This document shows positions 1 through 11,659 of a stretch of DNA of 64,000 nucleotides, one piece after another. The notes below the pieces were generated by a model. It made no database searches. It saw only the letters and a list, made by a program, of their open reading frames with translations, and was not told where the DNA came from. Within the stretch, counting starts at the first letter, position 1. Every line of letters begins with the position of its first letter. This stretch comes from Lumnitzera littorea (taxonomy: Eukaryota; Streptophyta; Magnoliopsida; Myrtales; Combretaceae), in contig JAMXBB010000007.1 of NCBI GenBank assembly GCA_024138015.1, positions 90,175,925 through 90,239,924 of the forward strand, written 5' to 3'. The position numbers and the translations under genes were made by a program.

Positions 1-2189
1 ACAGACTTTTTTATAGCCTCCGAAATTTTAAACATGATCTCTTCATCTCCCACTCGAAGAATGAGCTTGCCATCACTAACATCAATGATAGCCCTTACGG
101 TAGCTAAGAATGGTCTACCTAAGATAAGGGGCAACTCAAAATCTTCATCCATATCCAATATCACAAAATCAACTGGAAAAATAAATTTACCCACTTGGAC
201 TAATACATCCTCAAATATGCTTCTTGGATACGTCACAGATCTATTAGCTAATTGCAAGCTCATACGTGTGGGCTTAGGTTCCCTTAATCCTAGTTTCTTG
301 AAAAATTTATAAGGCATTAAATTGATGCTAGCACCCAAATCAACTAAAGCTTTGTCAATTAACAAATTACCAATATGACAAGGAAATGTAGAACTTCCTG
401 GGTCTTTTAGCTTTTTGGGAAACTTGCTTTGCACGATCACTGAACACTTTTCATCCAAAATGACTGTAGAAAGCTCCTTAAGCTTCCTCTTATTGGATAA
501 CAAATCTTTCAAGAACTTAGCGTACTTCGACATTTGTGACAGGGCATTAACAAGAGGTAAGTTAATATGCAGTTGTTTAAAGAGGTCAAGGAACTTACTG
601 AATTGTTGGTCATTGTGATCTTTCTTGAGTCTTTGGGGATATGGGATAGGTGGTTGATATTCCTTCACCTTTGATGACTCTACATCTTCTGTTGCTTTTG
701 TCTCCTTCTTACTCTTACTAGTCTCCTCGCTAACCTTCCTCTTAGCATGCAACTCCTTCCCATTTCGAAGTGTCACTGCCTTAACATGTTCCTTTGGATT
801 GGGTTCTGTATTTCCCGGTAGCATTCTCTGCGATCTTTCAGAGATTAACTTCGCAAGTTGACCAATTTGGTTCTTAAGGTTGCGATTTGAAGCCTCTTAA
901 TTCCTTAGCGAGGATTCAATGTTGGATAAGCGAGCCTCATTGCCTTGAATATATTTTGTGAGAAGTTCTTCCACACTAGACTTCTTTTCTTGAGGAAGAG
1001 GAGGTGGGAATGGTCTCTGAAATCCAGGTGAGCCAAAGTTGGTCTTCTGCTGGCCTTAGTTTTGATTTCCCTATGAGAAATTGGGATAATTCCTCCATCC
1101 TGGATTATAAGTGTTGCTGTAGGGGTTATTTTGTTGCTTAGGTGGATTTCCTAGACAATCTACCTGTTTCAATTGTTCTTGTGCTCCATACCCCTGCATA
1201 CCAAAATCACTTACATCCGATTGCACTTGTTGAGAGCCAACAGAGAGTGCATCAATCTTCTTACTCAATAGGTCTACCTTGGCTGCCAGAGCAATGGTCA
1301 AGTCCACCTCATAAATTCCCATGGCCTTTTGCTTGGCTTTAGTGCTTTCCCACTGATAATTGTTCATCGTTATTCCTTCAATCAGGTTTTGTGCTTGCTC
1401 AGGTGTCATAGTGTTCAAAGTACCTCTTGCGGATGCATCAATCATCTGTCTCGTAGATAAATTGAGACCATTATAGAAGGTCTGAATCTGCATCCATAGT
1501 GGGAGGCCATAGTGTGGGCACCTCCTGAACAAGTCCTTAAACCGCTCCCAAGTGTCATATAGCGTCTCCGCTTCCAATTGAGCAAAACAAGAGATATCAT
1601 TCCGAAGTTTAGCGGTCTTTGCAGGTAGGAAATACTTCTCCAGAAATTTCTCTACCAATTCATTCCAAGTTGTGATTGAATTTTGTGGTAGGGAGTTCAA
1701 CCACTGTTTTGCTCTACCCCTCAAGGAGAACGGAAATAATCGCAATCGAATGGCATCATCCGTGGCTCCGTTGATTTTAAATGTATCACAAATCTCTAGA
1801 AAGCTAGAGATGTGGGCATTAGGATCTTCATCTTGGAGACCGTCAAATTGAACATATTGTTGCACCATTTGTATGATGTTAGGTGCAATTTGGAAGTTAT
1901 TAACCGCGATGGTTGGCCTTGCGATGCTAGAGTCAGCTCCAATAAGTGTAAGCCATGAATAGTCGGACATGGTCCGATTTGCTTCATTCCCATTGTTAGC
2001 CATGTGTGGTGGATCTTCTTGCTCGATGAATTGAGTGTTGGCCTCTTCACCTTCTTCCTTGATTTCAACGATTGACTCATCGTCTATGGTCGCCACAATT
2101 TGTCTAGGTCGCGATCTCAAATTTTGAAGGGCAATTCTCTCAATTTCAGGATCAAATTCTACCAAATCTTTCGAATTGCTTCGGGTCAT
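1..2189 (-). pseudogene. Athila-like Ty3/gypsy gag and protease, partial, with nonsense mutations
   Basis: The retrotransposon Gag packages the RNA genome and the protease matures the polyprotein. Reading leftwards from an ATG at 2189, 372 codons are open to a TAG at 1071-1073. They contain the plant retrotransposon gag core (QWLNSL, FLEKYFLP, FAQLEAETLYDTWERF, then CPHYGLP). The frame continues past stops at 1071, about 1056 and about 898 through a lysine- and proline-rich linker into a protease whose active site reads DLGASINLMP (codons at 330-341), followed by LILGRPFLAT. The DLGA variant of D-S/T-G-A is usual in plant Athila/Tat elements. The window ends just after the protease, so RT, RNase H and integrase lie off the left edge. 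Spacing fits the PBS and 5' LTR to the right. The stops make it a defective copy. Confidence 0.9.
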
Positions 2190-2312
2190 GCATTACAAGG
2201 GCAAGAAATATAAAATCAATTGTAGCTCTAGGTAATAAAAATAAACAATGAAAACAAAAGAAAAACAAAATGGTCAAAGTAATAAAGCAACTAGTGTTTT
2301 TAGTATCGAAAA

Positions 2313-2330
2313 TCCATAGCAACGGTGCCA
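2313..2330 (-). other. Primer binding site, tRNA-Asp type
   Basis: On the minus strand this reads TGGCACCGTTGCTATGGA. It resembles the complement of the 3' end of plant tRNA-Asp (TGGCGCCGTTGCC...), which primes minus-strand DNA synthesis in Athila-type elements. It lies 6 bp inside the 3' end of the LTR, the expected place. Several mismatches suggest decay. Confidence 0.75.
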
Positions 2331-3232
2331 AAAACTTGATATCAGGCAAGTGCACCTATCAATTTTAATATAGCGGATGTGAGTCTAAGTCGATCCCTTA
2401 GAGATTTCAAGTACTAATATTAACCTTAGCTCTATTATCTAACTGGAAAATTGTGACGGGTTAAATAAATTAAAAATACTGAAATTAACAAACTAAACTA
2501 ATTATGAAACTTGATTAAGTAATTTGGAAAGCAATAAAACTAAGAACGACTTCAAGAATGCAATAATGTATTTAGGAATTATTTCCCCCAGTGTTTAACA
2601 TGTGACCACTTAAAATATATTCAATTCAATTTCTATTATTCTTGACCGAAGGGATTCACAATTAAAGTTAATACCTTTCTCAAGCATATTAACCCTAATC
2701 CTAAATTATTTACCGGAATCTCTTCACTTAGTAATATAACTTAGAATTGCATTAATGTATAATAAATTCCCACACAAATAATTAACTTTTCGAAAGAAAC
2801 ATGTATCTTATCTCTAAGTATATATGTAATTCTCTCCAATTATGTCTAGATCTAATTACACATGCAATTTCTCAATCATCATGCATAATATCATATATTG
2901 ATACTCTAGAAATATCAATTACCAATTAAACAACATAATTGAATCAAGAAAAGATAGAAACTTTATTGAAAATTATAAATCAACCCAAGGATCACATGAA
3001 ACCCTAAGTTCTATAATCCTAAACACACGAATTCTAAGCTAAATCTAAAAACAAGTTCCATCAAAAACATAAAATAAAACATGAAAAACCCATTTGATTG
3101 ATGAAAAATCTCTCCAATCTTGAAGTTGGTGTTGCTCTCGCCTTTTTCTTCTCCTTCTCCTTAAGTCTCTTCTCTCTCTAGTGTCTCCTCCGTCTTCTCT
3201 AATGTCTCCCTTCCCTTGAAACCCTCATATGT

Positions 3233-3243
3233 CCTTTTATATA
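3233..3243 (-). promoter_or_regulatory. TATA box of the Athila-like LTR
   Basis: Minus strand TATATAAAAGG, just downstream of the GC-rich inverted repeats in transcript sense. The solo LTR carries TATATAAGGAG at the matching place (53600-53610). This is the likely core promoter for the element's genomic RNA. Confidence 0.6.
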
Positions 3244-3272
3244 TGTATTATAAGGATTCTGTTTTCGTCACC

Positions 3273-3381
3273 AGATACGGCCTGGGTCATGGCCGTGTCC
3301 CTAAATCCTGTAACTTTCTAACCCTGGCAAATTTTTCTGGATGGACACAGCCTGAGGACATGGCCATGTCCTAGGCTGTGT
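3273..3381. repeat. Two GC-rich inverted-repeat modules in the LTR
   Basis: The first module (3345-3381) has arms ACACAGCC and GGCTGTGT around a perfect 16-bp palindrome, GGACATGGCCATGTCC (3356-3371). The second (3273-3300) is a near-palindrome built from the same words (CGGCC, CATGG, CCGTGTC). The solo LTR at 53542-53567 has only one module, with arms GACACGGCC and GGCCGTGTC. The modules lie just upstream of the TATA box in LTR sense. Their function is unknown; a hairpin in DNA or RNA, or a protein site, are options. Confidence 0.8.
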
Positions 3382-3586
3382 AACTTTAAAACTTCATAAC
3401 TCCTTCATTTAAATTCCGAATTGAGTGAAACTTGATTTCTTTTCTTCGTTTTCGATCCTAAAGCGCATTCAAACCTTGAAATCAAAATTTTACTCAATTA
3501 AGTATCAATTTTTTTGAAAAAAACAAAAATGTAAGGGAAATACTATAAAATCACCATATGAAATATGTTTAAAATCAGAGTTATCA

Positions 3587-4225
3587 TCCATATTCAAAGA
3601 TCAATTGAATTTGCAAACAAATTTCGTTATGAAATTAAGGATAAAAATTAACTCCAAAGATTTTTAGTAAGTTTAAATTATGTTGTTGACTTCTTTCCAA
3701 ATCTTAATATTATATGTAAGCCATTATATCAAAGATTAAAAAGAATCCACCCTAATGGTCAAATGAACATACAAATGCTGTTCAATTAATTAAGCAAAAA
3801 ATTAATGAAATTCCATGTTTACACATTGCTGACCCTTCTCTTCCAAGATAGTAGAGACTGATGCTTCTGATTTAAGATTTGAAGGAATACTAAAACAAAA
3901 CCAAAATAATAAGGAATGTGTAGTTCAATTTGCATCAAAATATTGGAATAAATGTCAACATAATTATTCTACAATCAAAAAAGAGATTTTAGTAATTGTT
4001 TTAACAATTTCCAAATTTCAAGGAGACTTGTTAAATCAAAAATTTCTTTTAAGAATTGATTGTAAAGTTGCTAAAAATGTTTTAATAAAAGATGTTCAAA
4101 AAATTGCATCTAAACAAATTTTTTCCTATGGCAATCAATTCTTTCCACATTTGATTTTGAAATAGAGCATATTAATGGATCATCAAATTCCCTTCGTGAT
4201 TTCCTTACCTATGAATTTTTGTAGG
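3587..4225 (+). pseudogene. Endogenous plant pararetrovirus: end of reverse transcriptase and RNase H
   Basis: This is the C-terminal end of a caulimovirid polyprotein, which copies the viral RNA into DNA and degrades the template. The first part (about 3590-3780) reads as the RT connection region (LNYVVDFFPNL, then CKPLYQRLK). The RNase H follows with TDASD at about 3857, then FASKYWNK, YSTIKKEILVIVLTISKFQ and FLLRIDCK. The frame shifts near 3780, 3846 and 4125, and there is an in-frame TAA near 3650. It ends at a TAG near 4223 after a SNSLRDFL stretch. The pattern is that of Caulimoviridae rather than Ty3/gypsy, and the second frame downstream suggests the Florendovirus group. The left edge is exactly the Athila-like LTR, so the rest of the virus copy is probably beyond the window. 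Confidence 0.85.
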
Positions 4226-5628
4226 GAGATGTCTCCTAAAAAGGAAAAGCTCCATTAGTCTCTAAAAATGGATTAACTAATGTTAAATCTTGGTTATATG
4301 TCTGTAAATCATCAAATGCCCCCTTAATGATCAAAGAGGAATCCTCTTCAAGGACCTTTAAACCAATGTCATCAAATGTTCAAACCTCTAATGTCCAGTC
4401 TCCTAATGTCCAAACACAATTTAATGAAAATTTTCCTGAATCAATTGATATGGCTATTATTCCAGAACTACTCAAGGCAATCCCAATAGCCTTACAATAA
4501 AAAAAATGAATCCTTTATGCTTCCAGGAGTTCCTCAACAAATGGATACATAAAGAAGTAATCAAAATATCTAAACTATTGAGGTAGCATCCTCAATACCC
4601 TCAATAATGAAACCTACAATTTAAAGGTCTAATTTTTTTGAAAAATCTATTTCCAGATATGTGTTCTCTATAGAAGAAGGCTTATTTGAAAAAGATCCCT
4701 TTGAATTTGCAAGAAAAATTTTTACAAATGATTTTTCTTGTGTCCCATTTGATGTTTATAAATCAAACCAATTTTATGAAAGGATTTTAACTGAAATTGG
4801 GTCAATATCTTTCAAACATTTTGAAAAGGATGGAATGATTAGCTATTCTACCGCCAAAATCCAAAAGGTCTTCAACCTTAAGAAATGGCAAACCTATCCA
4901 ACAACCCTAATAAAACTCAATATAAAACCTTTCTCAACCTAGCCAAGTTATCAAGCCAGTTACAATTATTATGACTATAAACAAGCTTAGTGAAATGTTT
5001 TTTACCAAATGAATGCAAAAAGATCATACATATGGATTATATTTTTCAATAATTGTTCATCAAAAGACATTCCCTACTGGTTTGCACATTGGTGGTAGCA
5101 ATTTAGAGTAATCCCTAAGATTGTTCATGAAAAAGCCAAAAATGGTGTTAATGTTTTCATGAAAAATTATAACGTTACACCGCATGAAAAATATTTCCAA
5201 AAGGAAATGTTTAATTTTATGCGTATTAGTATGTCCTAGGTTATGACTTGGAAGTTCGATTACAAACCTGATAGAACCATAAATATAACAAATTTGGTTA
5301 AAATGTATAAAGTCAAAGGGTGGGATAGCTATAAAATGTGAAATAAGCTTGAAGAAGATTCAATTCTAAATTGGATCAAAACAATAATTCTTTAATTATT
5401 CCTACCAATGTTTCAAATCCTCTATTCTATAATAAAAGTTTTTTAATGTCTTCTTTAGCTAATGCTAGCGCCCCAAATCAAATGAAGAAAATTATAGAAA
5501 GAGCATTGGCTAACATCAATGAATCGACTTAAGGATCAAGTTCAGAATCAACTTTCAGATCAGAATCTCATCACAGTGGAAATACGAATGAAGATGATTG
5601 CTTTAAGATAGATTTAGGAGATCCTTGA
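4226..5628 (+). pseudogene. Endogenous pararetrovirus second reading frame, function unknown, broken
   Basis: Directly after the RNase H stop, coding sequence of matching base use continues for about 1.4 kb with several stops. Readable parts are a Ser/Asn-rich N-terminal region (4255-4500), an open stretch 4661-4942 (MFSIEEGLFEKDPFEFARKI), a Trp-rich region near 5060-5110 (PYWFAHWW) and an acidic C-terminal tail ending DLGDP at the TGA at 5626-5628. Some plant pararetroviruses that became endogenous carry a second frame in this position; its role is not known to me. Assignment to that frame rests on position and composition rather than on a recognised domain. Confidence 0.62.
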
Positions 5629-6330
5629 ACTATGTATGTATTTTGTTTTCCTCAATACAATTTTGCACTATAACAAATGGTAGAAATATAATGTTTGTAC
5701 ACATGTATCACAGTACACAATGTTGTCACTAATGACGTCAGAAATCACTATCTGGCATATTACTGTTTGCTACAGTAAAATGTCTCTAGCTTTCTACTAT
5801 TCCTACAGTACTTTGTCGGCCACAATGACACTATTCATCACAGTAACTAGTCAGCTCCCTCAATTATAAAATAATGCCCTCTCTCATTCAAAGGTAAAGT
5901 CCGAAACACACTTCTCTCATCCTCTCATCTCCTCCCTAACTCTTTACATCTTTCTCTCTTCTAATCTCTTACTTCTTTCTTCTCTCACACACATACTTCC
6001 TCTTCTACTTTCTTTTACATCCAATCTTACCACTTCCAATCTATTTCCCCTTTCATTAACCAAATACTTTCTTTTTTGAAACGTTTATATGTTTCTATCC
6101 TAAGATAGAATACCAATATCTCTTAATGTTTTAATTTTCTTTCAATGATCTGAATGTAATGCTCTTGTATTTTATACAATCTTTTTTAATCAAATAAAAT
6201 TTCTATTTTATTATCTCTCTTTATTATATTATATCTTATGCGGGGAATCTCTAATTAAATTAGGTATAACTCCACAGGATTTGTTAATTTAATTATTGTT
6301 ACAAGACCTCATAATCGGCTGGTATTATCA
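5629..6330 (+). promoter_or_regulatory. Pararetrovirus intergenic region with promoter-like elements
   Basis: After the last viral frame there is a non-coding stretch holding TGACGTCA at 5733-5740 (a TGACG, as-1-like bZIP site of the type found in pararetrovirus promoters). It also holds a TATA box, TATAAAATAA, at 5865-5874, a pyrimidine-rich leader, and an AATAAA at 6193-6198. A poor match to a Met-tRNA primer site (TGGTATTATCA) lies at 6320-6330. The order fits a viral promoter, leader and poly(A) signal. No transcript evidence is available. Confidence 0.48.
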
Positions 6331-8459
6331 CCTATGATGGTTTTATATTGAAGTTTATTTTATATGTTTAATGTTCATGTACTTTAATATTCCTGCATAA
6401 AGCCCCACTAGCCTTAGCACTACTACTTATAGTGGTTTTTATTTCTATCTCTACTCTTATTTTATGTTACAATTTATTGTTTATATTAATAATTATGATT
6501 ATTTAGATAATACTGTAGAATTTCTTGAATGGCATTATACTTTGTTATAGCCTAGTAATTGGTATTAAACCCCATTTGGTATAGATAGTAATATTGGGCT
6601 GTAGTGATTACAGTTCTAAGGTATATCGGCTACAAAATACAAACAACACTATGTACCTAGAACCTAAAATCAATATATACCAATTTATAGGATTAATATA
6701 TATTAAATCTATAAATAATATCAAAAGTTCTTTAGTATATTGGCTAGAAACTAGCACTATCCAAAAGAAAATGCAAGGATTTATAGGATTAATATATATA
6801 TTTATATATTTGGGTTGTGATTGCACAACTATAATAGTTTTGGCAATGGTATTGACTAGGACATATTTTTATTAAAAATTGTAATGATGTCATACAATCA
6901 TTAGTTTTTCTTACTAGTTAAGATAGCCTTCAAGTAGCCCATGACCTATGTAAGGCAAGGTGGGGGTTGTAAATCTAAAAAACTACCTACCCAAAATGGA
7001 GATTATTCCCTTTAGACAAGACAAGGATTGTCAAATCGGGGGATTGTCGACCCATACCTACCTAACTATATATTAAGACAAAGATAAGGAAAGAGATGTG
7101 AGAGTTTTATGGTCGCAATTTTGGTAAATCAAACTAATAAAAACAAAAAATCTAAGTTAAAAAAATAATTAAAATTTTGCTAAAATGATTGTATTTTATT
7201 AGCATTGATACTCCTCTTCTTATGAAATAGATTATATTTGAATTTTTCATTTCTTAAGTTGTAATATAGTTGATAAAAAAGAAAAAAAAAAACTGATCAA
7301 AATTTTATGTAAATAAAAATTTAATGAATTCAGGGATTATCATCATGGTTTAGAACTAATAAACTTTTCCTCTAAATAAACTTGTCATATTAGTGTAAAT
7401 GACTAAAGGATTAATAGTGACCTTTTTTTTCTTTTCCCCAAAAACAAAACTTTAATCTAATAAAATCAGAATACATCAATCCAAGTCTTTAGCTCCCTCA
7501 TCAGCAACAATCAACAATAACAATGGAAGAGGAGGAGCATCTCTCTCACAAACAAAGTTAACGCCTCTCTTATCTATGAATGCAACCTAATCCATGCAAG
7601 AAACAGCGACTGCTCTTAAAATGCTTAGAACGTGTTTGTACACTAGAAAATATTTACAACTCTTACAACCTTTTGCCTTAAGGTTTAATTTATATCTTCT
7701 TGTGAATTTTCTCCAAATTAAGGTACAAAAATGGGTTAAACTGCATAAGCCCAAAGTTGAGGCCTGATGGGTTAAACTACAAAATACCTAAAGTATCAAA
7801 GGGAGTTTTTAAGTATTTGGCCTTTTTTTGTAGTAAAAAAATTTCAACATCATACAGCATAATGTCCATGACCTAACAATGTAATTATTCTACTTAATAG
7901 GTAATTAATAGGTCTTATTGTTCATTTTACTTCAAAGTTTCTAACTATTGTTGATCTAATACCTTAGATTTACTTATATTTCATCATCTACAATTCATCT
8001 TAGATTATACTTCCTTTTCACTGAATTCGACACATACATTAAATATATTTTATATCTTACTTTTACATTGGTGTTCCAAAGAACAAGTGAAGCATGTGAT
8101 GAAATGGAAATGTACACACAATAGCCAGATGAATAACATGGTTCTTTCATATTTATCAAATTAAAAAGAAAAAAGAAAAAAAAATGATCGAACTAATATT
8201 AGCATCTCTTAATATAGCTATTAAATGGATAAATGAAGGGTTTATAATATGATTTTAACTATTCTCATTAAAGGGCTATATGTGATTGTTAAGAATGCGT
8301 CATTATATTAAAGGAGTAAATAAGAAATAAATTGACAAGGGAAAAGTGAGAATGCGATTTAGAGTTGGAATCAATGGACTAGTGTAGTGGATAGAGAGTA
8401 GCTTGTCTTTGCCATTGGAGCAAGCTGATCACCATAGTAGGCATCAACTAACTAAATTA
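6331..8459. other. No recognised gene; AT-rich spacer
   Basis: Stops are frequent in all frames. An AT-rich phrase (ATTTATAGGATTAATATATAT) occurs at about 6690 and again at about 6779, a local direct repeat. The early part may still be pararetrovirus leader. A short run near 7523 beginning ATGGAAGAGGAGGAGCATC is soon stopped and is not convincing as a gene. Nothing else is assignable. Confidence 0.5.
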
Positions 8460-8572
8460 TGCACAATTTTAACATATTATATTATTGAATATTGATTACT
8501 AAGTATAATAAAAGATAGATCTATAACATAACACAAAACCTTGACGATAATAAATGATAATACTCTCTCTCA
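8460..8572 (-). repeat. 3' LTR of the copia element (about 113 bp)
   Basis: It begins on the plus strand TGCACAATTTTAAC and resembles 16765-16870 (shared ATTATTGAAT-TTG, AAGTATAATA and GACGATAAT / AACGATAAT words). Next to its right end is CTCTCTCTC, on the minus strand a purine tract that fits the polypurine tract. The inner boundary is approximate. No target duplication was found. Confidence 0.45.
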
Positions 8573-8589
8573 ATTTTAAGGTACTAAAG

Positions 8590-9970
8590 TCAACATGAGA
8601 TTCAAATAATAATCAAGCAAAGCTTATGTAAATTAGTTTTTGATGAGGATATCAACGTGTTGATGATGGGTTGGAATGTTTCCAACAAGCATAACCAAAG
8701 ACAATCATTTCATCACAAAGTGATTATTAATATCAACATGTTTAGGTAACCACATTGAATAGGGTTGCTTGATAGATAAGTAGCTCTATGTTTGTTACAA
8801 CACAAGATAATGCAGCACTAAATGGGGACTTCAGTTTCTTGAGCATGGTGATCGAGCTAGGTGGATTCGATAGTTACATAAGTAAGGGCATGATATTTGG
8901 CTTTGATGGAGCTCCATAATGCATTAGATTACTTCTTTTATTACTATGAGATGAGGTTATGTCCAAAGATAGATGGCATATCTTGTGGTAGAATGAAAAG
9001 TGTCTAGGCACGTAGCCTAATTGGTATTAGCAAAAGTTGTTAGAAGTAGGAGGTGTACTTGTGATGGGAAGTCTCAATGATATTCTACACAAAAGGTGTT
9101 GAAAAACATGCCACTTACATGTAATTTCAGTTTGAAAGATATATGTATTGACTTATTTAATGCAAAATTAATATCTAGACAAGTTACTTTGAAATATTGT
9201 AGAATACTAACAATCTTACAATGGGTAGTAAGTTATAACAATATGGAAAGTCATGAGCATCAAGATGACTTTGAGGTAACAAAGGAGTTTTAATCGATCT
9301 AGACAAATGCATATTGTGGTGATATTTAAGGAGATCATGGGTGAATTTCAATCAATGTAAATGAATTTCTTGGGTAGTGTAAATGACACAAATGCTAAGA
9401 CAGAAGCGTAGAGTACCAAGGTCTTTCAAGGTAAACTAACAAGAGGACAAAATGCAGTGGTTTATGATTACATAACAACTGCTCGTGAATATAATATCAT
9501 TAACATAAAGTAGAAGGACAAGAGTGTGAGAACCATTTTTGGTGATAGACATATACGTATCAAGTTTGCTCTATCGAAACCTTATGTGTAGAAGAAAGCT
9601 ATTAAATTCATAAAAAGAAAATGGGTACAAGGAGCCTATTCAAGACCATAAAGTGATTTTTTAGCTAACACACATGTAAGGGTAACAGTAATGGAAAAAT
9701 CTTATAATGAAAATTGTTTTAGTAAAGTGACCATGAAGAAAAGCATTTGTGACATCAACTTGGTGAATATCCCATAAGAGAGGACAAAGTGAATGGTAGT
9801 GAGTTTGATAATAGAATTGAATGTTTCTATATAGTCTATAACTTCTTGGTAAGTGAATCCTATGAACAAGACAAGTTTTGTGACACTTAACCTACCCCTC
9901 TGCTATTGTATTTGAGAACAAATTTCCATGTGTTGCCAACAACATTTTGATGAGGCCGTAGGAGACAAAA
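8590..9970 (-). pseudogene. Ty1/copia reverse transcriptase and RNase H, decayed
   Basis: On the minus strand, read right to left, copia RT motifs appear in order. DVTNAFLHG (codons at 9731-9756) is the block with the first catalytic Asp. YVNDIIFTSS (about 9490-9507) is the second, with YVDD changed to YVND. A stretch resembling KDLGTLRFCLSI follows. The RNase H end reads VDILIKN (8636-8656), the counterpart of the usual ADILTK. Frames change repeatedly and stops are common, so no protein could be made. It precedes the 3' LTR, as expected for gag-PR-INT-RT-RH order. Confidence 0.8.
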
Positions 9971-10230
9971 GATGGTGTTTTTTTTTTTTATTTTTAATGA
10001 GAAGGGAGTTAAGCTTTTCTTTTATGGTTGCTACATGAATAAGATTATAGAGGGAACTTAGCGCATTAATAAGGATTTGAGGAAAAATATTAGTTAAGGA
10101 GATTCAGAATGGTTTGAGGTTCAATGATATTAGATCGGAAGTATATGAGCATGGAGTAGATGTATTTTAATAAGAAGGGTTAAGAGGTGGACAAAAAGGT
10201 GATTGTTGAGATAGGGAGGTTTAGAGTAGG

Positions 10231-11500
10231 TTATGTGTGAGAAGTGAAAGAAGCCATTGATTGACTATTCAAGGTTAAATGTGGGTCAACAAAGGCTGAC
10301 AATGGAGTAGGATGAGGTCTAAAGTAATGATAGACATTAGTGAGGTGATAGAAGGTATCAATGGGAGTAAGATATGAGGTGGTAGGAGCAAAGAACACCG
10401 AAGTAGATGCTATAGGCATAGGAGGGCTTGATGAGGAGTAGAGGAGGGAGGTTAGTGAGTAGTTATTGGTACTATTATCACTAGTTTAGTAAGGTTCAAA
10501 GTGGGTATGCTAGCATTTAAGATAGGGAAAGAAGAGGAGAGTTCAAGGTAAGAAGTAGAGGATGGAACAAGGTTGTGAGAAAAAATCAATTCAAGAAAGA
10601 TTATTTAGTGACTTATGTAAACCCAACTAGGTTAGAAACAATAATAGCTTTTATGTTGAGTAGGGTATCTAATTAAGATATAGGGAATAGAATGAAGGCA
10701 AAGCTTGTCTAAGGCTTAAAGTGTCATCTTGGGAAAGTAAAAAGCACCTAAATGTATAAGGGATTTGATAGTTTAGGAGCATGTCGTAGAAGAGTTCAAA
10801 GGGAGATATATGGTCAAGTATGGTAATGGATAGTTTATTAATGATGCAAACAACAGTGAGGATAGCATTAACCTAGAATGCAGGTGAGAGGTTTACATAT
10901 AGAAAGATAGTATAAGCCAACTCAATGATGTGTTGAGTTTTGTGTTAGACAATCCCATTCTATTAAGAAGTACAAAGATAATAGAGATGAAGGCGTGTGC
11001 CTTTCTTACATAAGAAGGTAGTTAGAATCTTGAAAGTAAATTGACCACCATCATCACTATAAAATATTTTGACATGATTAGAGAATTGATTTTCAACCAA
11101 GGATTTAAAGTGCTTAAAATGAGGCCACCCTTATTTTTATTATGCATTTGAAAGATTTAATAATATTGAGTACAATCGTTAATAAAGAGTACATAATAGC
11201 TAAAACCTAAATTTGACATAGTTGGCGACTACCATACATTAGAATGAATTAAATCTATGAACTTTCATATTCTATAAGATGAGTGGTTAAACAAAAGGTG
11301 AGTGGACCATCTTATACAATAGGATTGATTAAAATTGGAAGAGCCTAGGATAGGACATGACTTGAATGTGGTGACACTAAGTTAATTCATTGAGGACTTT
11401 ATTGCAAGGGTAACATAGTTGGAAATATTATATTTCTCTTGGGATAGTAAACGTGATAAAATAGATAAGACATAAAGACAAGGGATAGAGAAGGGACCTA
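10231..11500 (-). pseudogene. Ty1/copia integrase and Pro/Ser-rich linker, decayed
   Basis: The minus strand from about 11500 down to 10570 reads in shifting frames as the copia integrase core. Stretches recognisable by position are a segment with SKYFIVMMV where the core normally has its second catalytic region, NRMGLSNTKLN, and LINYPLP. From 10419 down to 10231 an open stretch of 62 codons is rich in Pro, Thr, Ser and His, typical of the variable linker between copia integrase and RT. No intact catalytic triad can be traced. Confidence 0.65.
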
Positions 11501-11659
11501 ATTTGATGTTAAAGTGAGATTTTACTTATTTGAGAGTGCTTAATAGAGAAGAATGAATTAATAAAATTAACAAAGCAATTGTTCTCATACATTAATTCAA
11601 GGACCAAAAGAAGATTGTGTATAAGAAAGGATAATGAAAGGCGTTCTTAAAATGAGAGT

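Larger units (their letters stand above)
2337..3586 (-). repeat. 5' LTR of the Athila-like element (about 1250 bp)
   Basis: On the minus strand the LTR starts TGATAACTCT at 3586 and ends CTGATATCA at 2337, so the ends are inverted (TGATA/TATCA). A second copy of the same LTR, on the plus strand at 53292-54510, starts and ends the same way and is bounded by a perfect 5-bp duplication, which fixes the termini. The PBS and gag follow on the minus strand, so this is the 5' LTR. The flank at 3587-3591 is TCCAT and should recur beyond the 3' LTR outside the window. The LTR holds a TATA box and two GC-rich inverted repeats in otherwise AT-rich DNA. Confidence 0.88.

Noticed and set aside
6594..6875. 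93-codon plus-strand and 72-codon minus-strand frames
   Set aside because: Tyr/Ile-rich translations of an AT-rich direct repeat; no coding character.
7523..7600. Possible start of a small gene (ATGGAAGAGGAGG)
   Set aside because: Stopped after about 12 codons in this frame; no continuation across plausible splice sites was seen.
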